Below are positions 1 through 6,385 of a stretch of DNA of 7,903 nucleotides, one piece after another. The stretch is taken from the NCBI GenBank assembly GCA_014239225.1, contig JAAZZI010000032.1, positions 1 through 7,903 of the forward strand, in the 5' to 3' direction. The notes below the pieces were generated by a model. It was not told the origin of the DNA. It did not search any database and saw only the letters and a program-made list of their open reading frames with translations. Positions within the stretch are counted from its first letter, which is position 1; each line of letters begins with the position of its first letter. This DNA is from Gammaproteobacteria bacterium. Its GTDB lineage: Bacteria; Pseudomonadota; Gammaproteobacteria; Eutrophobiales; Eutrophobiaceae. Made by a program: the position numbers and the translations under genes.

Positions 1-11
1 AAAGAATTAGG

Positions 12-959
12 TTAGTAAATTACTTTTAGTTTATATTCTTGATTACTCAGCTCTTCTAAAAGACCTTGTTCACTAATTAAATGTAAAATACCTACAGCTA
101 CAAATATACCACCATCTTCAAATTCGTTTATTATTTTATGCAACATTTTTTTATTACGATCATATAGCATCAGTTGCATATAACGTTTATATAAATCTTC
201 ATCAAAATACTTTTTATTGTTAAAATTAAGAATCCCTAAAATATCGCGTTGGACATATAAATCGACCAATATCTTTGTTTCTTTAATAATGCTTTTATGA
301 TTACATATTGTATCTCTTAATATATTTAGTTGATCATTATCAGATAACTTTTCAAGTGAAGATATTATTTCATCCATTGACTCGAGAGAACCAATATGTA
401 ACATTCTTTGTTTCGCTAATTTTAATAAATTTCTTTCAAGCGTAGGTGCATTGACTGTTTTTGGTCTTCCAATAAGATTAAATGCAGCCCATGGTTTAAG
501 ATATTTAATATTTTTAAACTCTTCATCTGTTAGGTTATAATTTTTTATTTGTTCTTTTAGTTGTTTGAAAAAAACATCTTCTAAAATATGGTTAAGCTGT
601 TTTCCATTTTCTAAATACATTTTATCTATATAAGCTATATTTTCTTGATTACTAGGAATTATCTCCAAAATGAGTTTTTTACTATTAACTAAAGCTAATC
701 TAACTTCAGGCGGATATCTACTAACTGAGTAGTCTTGAGAGTGCATAGTTCCAAACAAATAATTTATTTTTTTGTTTGGTGTTGTTACTTCCCATAAAAC
801 CCCAGATTCAAATAAAATATTCCTTTTAAAATCTAAACTGAGTGCTGACTTTTCAATATTTTTTGAAAATTCTTTACATTTATTTCTAATATCATTATTC
901 GCAAATGATAAATTTGAAATCATCATTAGAAGAAATAGAGCTATACGTATCTTTTTCAT
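12..959 (-). CDS. TraB/GumN family protein, exported
   Basis: Predicted 315-residue exported protein of the TraB/GumN family. Residues 1-20 form a signal peptide (Lys-rich start, hydrophobic core, likely cleavage after SFA). The mature part shows the family landmarks: WEVTTPNKKINYLFGTMH (about 56-73) with the GTMH motif, an LKPWAAF segment near 154-160, a YDRNKKML segment near 266-273, and a C-terminal VAVGILHLISEQGLLEEL stretch (about 287-304) with His293. In TraB/GumN proteins the GTxH motif and the C-terminal GxxHL motif are the conserved His positions. A metal-dependent hydrolase role has been proposed for related Tiki-like proteins, but the function of bacterial members is poorly known. 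It lies 52 bp downstream of the TPR gene on the same strand, so it may be the last gene of the TonB operon. It could equally be a separate unit, since the gap is AT-rich and no Shine-Dalgarno sequence is visible before the ATG. Family call firm; role unknown. Confidence 0.85.
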   Translation of the reverse strand: MKKIRIALFLLMMISNLSFANNDIRNKCKEFSKNIEKSALSLDFKRNILFESGVLWEVTTPNKKINYLFGTMHSQDYSVSRYPPEVRLALVNSKKLILEIIPSNQENIAYIDKMYLENGKQLNHILEDVFFKQLKEQIKNYNLTDEEFKNIKYLKPWAAFNLIGRPKTVNAPTLERNLLKLAKQRMLHIGSLESMDEIISSLEKLSDNDQLNILRDTICNHKSIIKETKILVDLYVQRDILGILNFNNKKYFDEDLYKRYMQLMLYDRNKKMLHKIINEFEDGGIFVAVGILHLISEQGLLEELSNQEYKLKVIY

Positions 960-1011
960 TAAAAATAATAATATGAATAATATTCTATTTAATTATATTA
1001 CAACTGAAGAG
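960..1011 (-). promoter_or_regulatory. AT-rich spacer before the TraB/GumN gene
   Basis: This 52-bp gap separates the TPR stop codon from the TraB/GumN start. It is almost all A and T and holds a short inverted repeat (AATAT at 970-974 and ATATT at 980-984, loop of 5). It could hold a weak promoter, but any stretch this AT-rich gives -10-like matches. There is no GC-rich stem that would terminate transcription coming from the TPR gene, so read-through from the TonB operon is plausible. Confidence 0.25.
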
Positions 1012-2247
1012 TTAGCCGCTTTTGTTTGTTTCTGTTTTTCTTTTGATGTGGTCTAACCACCATTCAGCTTGCTCTTTAGTAGTTTTATCAGATAATGCTT
1101 GTGTAAAAGAATGCTTAGCTTCTGGTAAGTTTTCTGTATTAAATTGCGCAATCCCCAAAAGAAGATTAATTTTTGATATCAGCGTTATATCTTCCGTCTC
1201 AAGTTCAATATTTAAGACACCGGCTGCTTTATTCCATTGTTCATTTTCTATGTATAGTTGACCAAGACGTAGCCTAGATTTTTCATCGTTATATAAGTTT
1301 ATTATTTCGTTAAATACGGATTCAGCTTTTTCATTTTCTTGTGCTAGTATCCAGCCATCTACAAGCATGTTTAGCATTTTCAATGAAGTATCAATTTCTC
1401 CTGTTGCCATTTCTTTTTCAAGAACAGTGGCCGCTTTATATGGCATCTCAAAGTACAAATAATTTTTACATAGTTGTATTATTTGTTCTTTCTTTAAAAA
1501 ATTCTTAAGATAGGCAAGCTCATAAATAGCTAACGCCTTTTTATCATTTCCTAAGCGTTGATATATTCCAGCAAGCTGGATCCAATAATTCTTTTTTGTT
1601 GGATATTTGATAATTATATTTTCAAGAATGATTGCAGCATTATTAAGATCCTCAGTTTCATAATAACCAGACAAAAGAAGTTCATACCAATTTAAAGGCG
1701 GTGTTTTAACTAAAGGCAAAGCTTTAGAGGCGTATGCAATTACTTCTTGATAGTTTTCAAGATAATAATATGCAGTAGCCGCTAATATGTATGCTTCTGG
1801 TTTTGGCTCTTTTTCGCCAGCAAACCATTTGAGTATATATTCTAAACCTTCTTGGTATTTTTCTGAATATATAAGTAATTGTGTTGCTGTGTAGTAAAGA
1901 TTATGTGTGATGTCTTCTGGAAGTACTTCATATGATAATGCTTTAACATAATTTTCAGCGGAGGCTTTAAAATCACCTAAGTTATTTTGAACAAACCCTA
2001 TTGTTTGATAAATCACAGCAGCGTCATAATCTTTTATATTTCCTGATTCTATTATTTTTTTTAATTTTTCTAATGCCTCATCATTTTTTCCTTCATCAAT
2101 ATTCATATGAACTTTATTTAGAACTGAATATGTCCCAGTTTGCAATGAGTAAGAATCATTTTTTGCATACACAGAAAATGTAAATAATAATAAAACTAAA
2201 GTATTTAAAATAAATTGTGATCTATTTTTTTTAAGAATTATTATCAT
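1012..2247 (-). CDS. TPR-repeat protein of the TonB2 cluster, exported
   Basis: Predicted 411-residue protein. It has an N-terminal signal peptide (hydrophobic stretch about 11-26, likely cleavage after VYA at 28), then an almost fully helical, repeat-rich body. TPR-like units can be seen at about 74-107 (AAVIYQTIGFVQNNLGDFKASAENYVKAL split over helices A and B), 152-178, 185-212, 220-247, 302-320, 325-345 and 358-385, with the usual Gly/Ala/Tyr spacing. It probably acts in the periplasm as a protein-protein interaction module. A TPR gene directly after tonB2 is a recurrent part of TonB2 loci in Vibrio and relatives. The start ATG overlaps the tonB stop by 4 bp (ATGA, 2244-2247) with no clear Shine-Dalgarno sequence, which suggests translational coupling to TonB. 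Its exact partner is not shown by the sequence; contact with TonB2 or TtpC is inferred from the gene order. Confidence 0.85.
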   Translation of the reverse strand: MIIILKKNRSQFILNTLVLLLFTFSVYAKNDSYSLQTGTYSVLNKVHMNIDEGKNDEALEKLKKIIESGNIKDYDAAVIYQTIGFVQNNLGDFKASAENYVKALSYEVLPEDITHNLYYTATQLLIYSEKYQEGLEYILKWFAGEKEPKPEAYILAATAYYYLENYQEVIAYASKALPLVKTPPLNWYELLLSGYYETEDLNNAAIILENIIIKYPTKKNYWIQLAGIYQRLGNDKKALAIYELAYLKNFLKKEQIIQLCKNYLYFEMPYKAATVLEKEMATGEIDTSLKMLNMLVDGWILAQENEKAESVFNEIINLYNDEKSRLRLGQLYIENEQWNKAAGVLNIELETEDITLISKINLLLGIAQFNTENLPEAKHSFTQALSDKTTKEQAEWWLDHIKRKTETNKSG

Positions 2248-2927
2248 TTTTTAAGTGTAAATTTTATATCCTGTCTTGCACGTTTTTCAATTGGTTTGCC
2301 ATCAACCATGTCAGGATTAAATTTCCATTTAGAAATTGCTCTTAGGACTGATTTATCAAAAATATTAGGTGGTTCCGCTTCAATTATTTCAGCATCTTTG
2401 ACTGAGCCATCTATTGTAATTGTAAATTCAACAGTTACTACACCCTCAATACCACTACGAAGTGCGCGCTTGGGATATGTTGGTGGTATTCTCAATGATG
2501 GGACAACATTACTATCAATATTAGGTTTTCCAGGCCTGCCCAAGGCACTTGAATCACCGGAACCGCTAAATTCACCAAGATATGGTTCTCCTGCCATAGA
2601 CATAGGCACATCAATTTCGGGTGTTGATAGTTCAATATCCATTTGTTGAGGCCTATCAATTTCGGGTGTAGGCATCTCTGGCGGTGGAGGGTCTTCTTCT
2701 TCCGGGGGTGGCTCGATATCTTCAATTTTTTCTGGAGGAGGGATAGGTTTTTCTATGACTCGTGTAAAATCGAGAAAATTTCTATCTATGAGATTCACAT
2801 CAAAACCATGTTCTTGGCTAACAAGTCTTTGAATGAGAATAAATATAGCAATATTTAAAACCAGCGCAACAATGATTAATGTTAGAAGTTTTGTATTTTT
2901 TAGAATATTTAGCGCGGGAATTTTCAT
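2244..2927 (-). CDS. tonB: TonB2-type energy transducer protein TonB
   Basis: Predicted 227-residue TonB. It carries proton-motive-force energy from the ExbB/ExbD complex in the inner membrane to TonB-dependent outer-membrane receptors. Order of parts: short cytoplasmic N-terminus, one membrane anchor at about 13-34, a Pro/Glu-rich periplasmic linker at about 60-110 (PIPPPEKIEDIEPPPEEEDP is typical), a Gly/Ser-rich hinge near 119-132, and a C-terminal TonB domain at about 148-227. That domain has PPTYPKRALRSGIEGVV (about 148-164), DGSV near 173-176 and AISKWKFNP near 197-205. The linker is strongly acidic rather than the Glu-Pro then Lys-Pro order of E. coli TonB1, and is short, as in TonB2 proteins. 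A TPEID motif occurs twice, 15 residues apart. The gene starts 20 bp after the exbD stop and overlaps the TPR gene by 4 bp. No clear Shine-Dalgarno is visible. Identification is firm; the transported substrate is unknown. Confidence 0.95.
   Translation of the reverse strand: MKIPALNILKNTKLLTLIIVALVLNIAIFILIQRLVSQEHGFDVNLIDRNFLDFTRVIEKPIPPPEKIEDIEPPPEEEDPPPPEMPTPEIDRPQQMDIELSTPEIDVPMSMAGEPYLGEFSGSGDSSALGRPGKPNIDSNVVPSLRIPPTYPKRALRSGIEGVVTVEFTITIDGSVKDAEIIEAEPPNIFDKSVLRAISKWKFNPDMVDGKPIEKRARQDIKFTLKK
2610..2669 (-). repeat. Repeated 15-bp block in the tonB linker
   Basis: The 15-base word ATCAATTTCGGGTGT (plus-strand reading) occurs at 2610-2624 and again at 2655-2669, exactly 45 bp apart and in frame. 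On the coding strand each copy encodes Thr-Pro-Glu-Ile-Asp in the TonB periplasmic linker. It looks like a small internal duplication, or selection for a repeated linker motif. Both copies were read directly; no function is claimed. Confidence 0.7.
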
Positions 2928-2947
2928 AATACAATTTAAAGTTTTTC

Positions 2948-3355
2948 TTACTGTTCATTTGATGCTGCAATAGAAACATTTGTAACACCTGCGAGTCGCA
3001 CTTGATCAAGTACTTCAACAGTAGTTCCCGTTCTTGAGTTCTGATCAGCTAGTATGATAATTGTTCCTTCTGGATTTTGTGCATGTTCACGTTCTACATG
3101 AGAACGTACCGCATTCAGTTCAATTTTATTATTATCAATCCAAACTTCACCATCCTTACTAACTGCTATAATCATGCTACCTTGCTCTTCTCTGACAGCC
3201 GATTTAGCGGTTGGTCTGTCAACATCAATTCCAGATTCTTTGGTAAAGGAAGATGTAACAAGGAAAAATATTAACAAAATAAATACCACATCAATCAGCG
3301 GTGTTAAGTTGATATCTTCAACTTTTGATTCTTGTTTTGAATGAATTTGTCTCAT
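2948..3355 (-). CDS. exbD: ExbD2, biopolymer transport protein (TolR/ExbD family)
   Basis: Predicted 135-residue ExbD, close to the normal family length. A short cytoplasmic N-terminus with VEDINLTPLIDVVFILLIFF (about 12-31) leads into a single membrane helix. Asp22 in the TPLIDV motif matches the conserved membrane Asp that takes part in proton movement in ExbD/TolR/MotB-type stators. The periplasmic domain (about 45-135) has the expected beta-alpha pattern, including GTIIILADQNSRTGTTVEVLD and a final VRLAGVTNVSIAA strand. It works with ExbB2 and TtpC as the motor for TonB2. It starts 8 bp after the exbB stop and ends 20 bp before tonB. This is the only ExbD-type gene for two ExbB-type genes, which is the known TonB2 arrangement. 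Position beside a TonB-domain protein rather than TolA favours ExbD over TolR. Confidence 0.95.
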   Translation of the reverse strand: MRQIHSKQESKVEDINLTPLIDVVFILLIFFLVTSSFTKESGIDVDRPTAKSAVREEQGSMIIAVSKDGEVWIDNNKIELNAVRSHVEREHAQNPEGTIIILADQNSRTGTTVEVLDQVRLAGVTNVSIAASNEQ

Positions 3356-3363
3356 AATGATTA

Positions 3364-3912
3364 TTAAGTGAGTAAATCTTGAATTTTATTTGTTGTTTTT
3401 TCTAATGTTAATGCATCTTTAGCTATCATTTCATTTGTTTTTGCACGTTTATTTAAATCGGCGCTGAAGTAAATTCCAATAATGGAGGTTGCTAATCCTG
3501 CTGTTGTTGGTAATAAAGCCCTTGATATTCCCTCAGCCATACCCCGAGCATTACCCATACCAAAAACATTCAATACTTCAAATATTGAAATCATACCAGT
3601 TACTGTTCCAAGCAAACCAAGTAGCGGTAGTATCCCGGTTAATGTTTGTATTGGTATAAGGTTGTGTTTCAAGTCAGTTGATATTTCACTTACAAGCCCA
3701 TCTTTAATTTTCAGTGCATGCCATGACGAATGATCTTGTCTATCCTGCCACTGCTCTACAATTTTATTAATTCGAAGCGGACATACTTTGAACAGAAAAT
3801 AATAACGTTCAAGAATTAATACCCACAAAGCTATAGATAGAATAAAAATACTTACCAAAACAGGACCGCCTTTAGAAAAAAAATCTCTCATCATTTCAAT
3901 TTGATCAAACAT
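3364..3912 (-). CDS. exbB: ExbB2, MotA/TolQ/ExbB proton channel protein
   Basis: Predicted 182-residue inner-membrane protein of the MotA/TolQ/ExbB family, short like other ExbB2 proteins (E. coli ExbB is 244). Membrane helices fall at about 17-36, 86-110 and 131-150. The family signature PLLGLLGTVTGM lies at about 96-107 and PTTAGLATSI at about 135-144, with the paired Thr expected to line the channel. With ExbD2 it forms the proton-driven stator that energises TonB2. A weak purine-rich ribosome site (AGAG, 3920-3923 on the minus strand, 7 bases from the ATG) precedes the start. The 37-bp gap to ttpC is the largest inside the core operon. The neighbouring TtpC carries a second copy of the same channel domain, so the two proteins share the fold but not the N-terminal region. 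Confidence 0.94.
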   Translation of the reverse strand: MFDQIEMMRDFFSKGGPVLVSIFILSIALWVLILERYYFLFKVCPLRINKIVEQWQDRQDHSSWHALKIKDGLVSEISTDLKHNLIPIQTLTGILPLLGLLGTVTGMISIFEVLNVFGMGNARGMAEGISRALLPTTAGLATSIIGIYFSADLNKRAKTNEMIAKDALTLEKTTNKIQDLLT

Positions 3913-3949
3913 TATTTTTCTCTATTAGTACGCATTATTAAAAAAAGAC

Positions 3950-5395
3950 TCATTCATCATCTGGTATAAAGAATTCAGGTTCATTATTATTTTGATTAGT
4001 AGAACTGATTTTTGGGCTATCTTCTTTTTTGATATTTTGATATTGCGATTGGCCAAATACTTTCTTACGATTTTCTTCTGCCAACAATGCAACAAATGCC
4101 ATACTTTTTTCGTCTAGTATTTGAATTAATGCATTACTTTTTGAAGCAAGATAACCATGGAAGAGCAACAAGGGGATAGCAACAAGTAACCCCATAACTG
4201 TTGTAACAAGAGCCTGGGATATACCACCCGACATAACACGAGGATCCCCTGTCCCATATAATGTAATTGATTGGAAAGTTTCAATAATACCCGTTACAGT
4301 TCCAAGTAAACCAAGTAGTGGGGATACAGCGGCTAGTAGCGCTATAGTCCATAGACCACGTTGAAGCACTGGCATTTCTTTTAAGATAGCCTCATCAAGT
4401 TTCAAGCCAAGTGTTTCAGCATCCATTTCGGGGTTGTTTTTATAAACGAGCATAATACGACCAAGCGGATTATCATCTGGCTCTTCGCTGTTTAATTGTT
4501 CTCTTATTTTCCGATTAGTGATAAATAAAACAACTAGTCTTTCAAGAGCAAGTAAAATACCTATGATTCCAATAACTAAAATAACATAACCGATTAAACC
4601 GCCTTGCTCTACACGATTTTTGAGATCAGGAACTTGAACTAATAACGCCAACATTGCGCCACGTGTTGGATCGATAGGGAACGGGTGTATACCTGTATCT
4701 GCACTTTCAATTTCTTGAGCCATATCAAGGAAACGTTGCCCTGGCTGTCTACCCGGCTCCATTAAAATACCTGATTCCGGAAGTGCCCTTAAAAAACGCC
4801 CAGCAGAGATAGCATTGAAAACTCCAATACGAGTGATATCTTGTTCAACTTCATTGCCCGAGGCAGTTACTATTTTTCCTGAAAAGCGTACAACTTTTCC
4901 TGATTCAATCATTTCATCCATTGCTAGTAACCAGAGTTCTTCCAATTCTTCGTACGACGGAACTTCTTTCCGTGTTGATAATAGATTCAGTATTTTATCT
5001 CTATCTGGTTTTTGTGCAGAGACAAGGGAAGTATCGATTATTGAATCGAGCTCACCAGCAATTTGTTTAACAATACCATCAAGCTCACCAAGCGTGCCCA
5101 TATTTTCATCTAGAATTCCTTTTTGTTTTTTTATCTCACTATCATAGCTTTCGTATGTTGCCTTCAATGATGTGCTTCGTTCCTCCTCTTCTTTAAGTTT
5201 TTTTTCAGCAATCGCTAATAATTTTTTCTGTTTACTGTGAGCGTTTTTAAATTTTGATTCACGCTCTAGGAGCTCTTCTTTTTCTAATACACGTTCTCTT
5301 TTTACTTGCTCTAGTAGTTCATCTAGATTATTTGGTTCTTCAGAATACAAAGGCGTTACAAACAAAACAAAACTGAGTAGAATTAATTTTTTCAT
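3950..5395 (-). CDS. ttpC: TtpC, ExbB-like protein with long periplasmic N-terminal region
   Basis: Predicted 481-residue protein. TtpC is the extra component of TonB2 systems and in Vibrio is required for TonB2-dependent siderophore uptake. Residues 1-18 form a signal peptide (likely cut after LYS). A strongly charged coiled-coil stretch covers about 22-120, followed by a mixed globular periplasmic region to about 262 (FSGKIVTASGNEVEQ near 171-185, GRFLRALPESG near 199-209). The C-terminal MotA/TolQ/ExbB domain has helices at about 267-290, 347-370 and 393-415, with SPLLGLLGTVTG (358-369) and QALVTTVMGLLVAIP (394-408). The last 40 residues are polar and Asn/Glu-rich. The ATG overlaps the DUF3450 stop (ATGA, 5392-5395), and a good Shine-Dalgarno AGGA (5404-5407) lies 8 bases before it. 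Architecture and gene order together make this call strong. Confidence 0.92.
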   Translation of the reverse strand: MKKLILLSFVLFVTPLYSEEPNNLDELLEQVKRERVLEKEELLERESKFKNAHSKQKKLLAIAEKKLKEEEERSTSLKATYESYDSEIKKQKGILDENMGTLGELDGIVKQIAGELDSIIDTSLVSAQKPDRDKILNLLSTRKEVPSYEELEELWLLAMDEMIESGKVVRFSGKIVTASGNEVEQDITRIGVFNAISAGRFLRALPESGILMEPGRQPGQRFLDMAQEIESADTGIHPFPIDPTRGAMLALLVQVPDLKNRVEQGGLIGYVILVIGIIGILLALERLVVLFITNRKIREQLNSEEPDDNPLGRIMLVYKNNPEMDAETLGLKLDEAILKEMPVLQRGLWTIALLAAVSPLLGLLGTVTGIIETFQSITLYGTGDPRVMSGGISQALVTTVMGLLVAIPLLLFHGYLASKSNALIQILDEKSMAFVALLAEENRKKVFGQSQYQNIKKEDSPKISSTNQNNNEPEFFIPDDE

Positions 5396-6210
5396 AATTT
5401 CTTTCCTGCAGCAGTAACAGGTAATTTAATCAATTCAGGCGGCGCTTGTTTTTTTGCTATCAATAGACCTTGATTAATCGAACGATTATATTCAGATGGT
5501 AATTTTCTCCATGCTTTTGAATGTTTATTCCATATTCCACTGAGAGCACCATCAGATGTTTGAAATGTCATCAGGAGTCTACCCACACGGAGTATCTCAA
5601 CAGTGTATTCTTCCCCATCAACAGTGATTGTGTCGTTATAGGCTTCTATTGTTCGGCCATATTCAATTTCTATCTGGTAGGCTTCCATTACTCGACGATA
5701 TTTATCAGGAAGAGTTATATCAGGAAGATTTACAATCTGTTTCAATGTGGATACACGTTGACGTCTTTCATCCAAAAGAAATGGAAGGTCAAGTCTCACA
5801 AATTTTTCAAGTGTTGTAATCATTTTATTTATAAAAGGAACAATACTACGACGTGTTTCTTCCGCGTTTTCAATTTGTCTTTGTATAGAATTAAGGGAAA
5901 GTTTTTGTTGTTTTACTAATTTCGCTAATTGTTGATTATATGAATTTAGGCTCTCTGTTTTACGTATAGCATTACGATATACTTGAACCATATCTCTGGT
6001 TTCGTCGGTTAAATTATCAATTGTATTTTGAGATTTGACCGATTCTTCCTGGGCTTCAATTTTAGTTTCGACCGCATCTCCAAGGGTTTTCTCTGCTGCC
6101 GTTTCTATTTCAGCGGTTTCTGCTGCCGTTTCTGTTTCAGCGGTTACAAAAGCTATTATCATAAAGCTGAGTAATAGCGGGACTAAAAAATATTTAATGT
6201 GTTTTTCCAT
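5392..6210 (-). CDS. DUF3450 family periplasmic coiled-coil protein of the TonB2 cluster
   Basis: Predicted 272-residue exported protein of the DUF3450 family, the first gene of the TonB2 operon. I start it at the ATG at 6210, not at an in-frame TTG at 6249. The ATG gives a proper signal peptide (about 1-24, cut near FVTA) and has AGGGA 10 bases upstream. After the signal comes an Ala/Glu/Thr-rich stretch (25-60) with a 9-residue tandem duplication, then a long helical coiled coil (about 62-140). The family core follows: DLPFLLDERRQRV (141-153), DKYRRVMEAYQIEIEYGRTIEAY (169-191, given as the span with key Tyr/Glu/Arg), ILRVGRLLMTFQTSDG near 206-221 and a final LIAKKQAPPELIKLPV (250-265). DUF3450 genes recur next to ttpC in TonB2 loci. 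The molecular role is not known; a periplasmic partner of TtpC is inferred from co-occurrence and the overlapping genes. Confidence 0.9.
   Translation of the reverse strand: MEKHIKYFLVPLLLSFMIIAFVTAETETAAETAEIETAAEKTLGDAVETKIEAQEESVKSQNTIDNLTDETRDMVQVYRNAIRKTESLNSYNQQLAKLVKQQKLSLNSIQRQIENAEETRRSIVPFINKMITTLEKFVRLDLPFLLDERRQRVSTLKQIVNLPDITLPDKYRRVMEAYQIEIEYGRTIEAYNDTITVDGEEYTVEILRVGRLLMTFQTSDGALSGIWNKHSKAWRKLPSEYNRSINQGLLIAKKQAPPELIKLPVTAAGKKL
6092..6145 (-). repeat. 27-bp tandem duplication in the DUF3450 gene
   Basis: Two adjacent 27-bp units (6092-6118 and 6119-6145) differ at one base only (A at 6107, G at 6134). They encode a 9-residue repeat rich in Ala, Glu and Thr directly after the signal peptide of the DUF3450 protein. 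The single mismatch gives the Ile/Thr difference between copies. The length is a multiple of 3, so frame is kept. It looks like a recent slippage or duplication event in a low-complexity linker. Confidence 0.85.
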
Positions 6211-6220
6211 TAGGAATTTT

Positions 6221-6225
6221 TCCCT
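6221..6225 (-). promoter_or_regulatory. Ribosome binding site of the DUF3450 gene
   Basis: On the minus strand the sequence AGGGA lies 10 bases before the ATG at 6210. It decides the start: the upstream in-frame TTG (6249) would add 13 polar and charged residues in front of the signal peptide and would place this site inside the coding region. Confidence 0.55.
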
Positions 6226-6284
6226 GTTCTTTATATAGTTCTGATTCAATAAATGATATTGTAAATTAACAAGTGAGCTTTTAC

Positions 6285-6328
6285 ATAGAAATTTTAATAT
6301 ATTTAATTGAAATTCATCATATTTCTAT
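6285..6328. repeat. Nested inverted repeats in the divergent promoter region
   Basis: ATAGAAAT (6285-6292) and ATTTCTAT (6321-6328) are perfect 8-bp inverted copies. Between them lies a second, imperfect pair: AATTTTAAT (6290-6298) and ATTGAAATT (6306-6314), matching at 8 of 9 positions with a 7-base spacer. The inner right arm overlaps the candidate -35 TTGAAA. This could be an operator for a dimeric regulator acting on both divergent genes. In such AT-rich DNA repeats of this length can also arise by chance. Confidence 0.35.
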
Positions 6329-6385
6329 AACGATAAGGTAGACATTATAGCCAAACTTAGATGAATAAAGAGGTAAAATAGTTCG

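Larger units (their letters stand above)
6211..6385. promoter_or_regulatory. Divergent promoter region between the TonB2 operon and the sensor kinase gene
   Basis: This 175-bp non-coding region separates two genes transcribed away from each other, so it should hold promoters for both. It is very AT-rich, which makes -10 matches unreliable. On the plus strand TTGAAA (6307-6312) is a fair -35 candidate, with only imperfect -10 partners (TATAAC at 6326, too close; GATAAG at 6332, spacing 19). No clear pair was found for the minus strand. GAGGT at 6370-6374 is a Shine-Dalgarno candidate 11 bases before the kinase ATG. Inverted repeats at 6247-6261 and 6285-6328 are possible operators. No good match to a Fur box was seen. 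Confidence 0.6.

Noticed and set aside
2232..2250. Fur-box-like sequence (ATTATTATCATT) near the tonB/TPR junction.
   Set aside because: It lies within coding sequence of two overlapping genes inside the operon and is a low-complexity A/T match with no dyad of useful quality.
3364..5395. Reading the two MotA/TolQ/ExbB genes as a flagellar stator (MotA) or a Tol-Pal system (TolQ).
   Set aside because: The small partner is an ExbD-type protein without a peptidoglycan-binding domain, and it is followed by a TonB with a clear C-terminal TonB domain. No TolA, TolB or Pal gene is present, and the DUF3450/TtpC order is that of TonB2 loci.
5521..5919. Plus-strand open frames of 60-132 codons inside the TonB operon, for example here and at 4815-5147.
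   Set aside because: They lie opposite strongly supported minus-strand genes, show no recognisable domain and have the Ser/Phe/Ile-rich composition expected of antisense shadows.
6211..6249. Longer DUF3450 protein starting at the TTG at 6249.
   Set aside because: It would add 13 polar residues before a normal signal peptide and place the AGGGA site inside the gene. The ATG at 6210 explains both better.
6247..6261. CAATA/TATTG inverted repeat as a regulator site for the operon.
   Set aside because: Five-base arms in AT-rich DNA are expected by chance and no known consensus fits.
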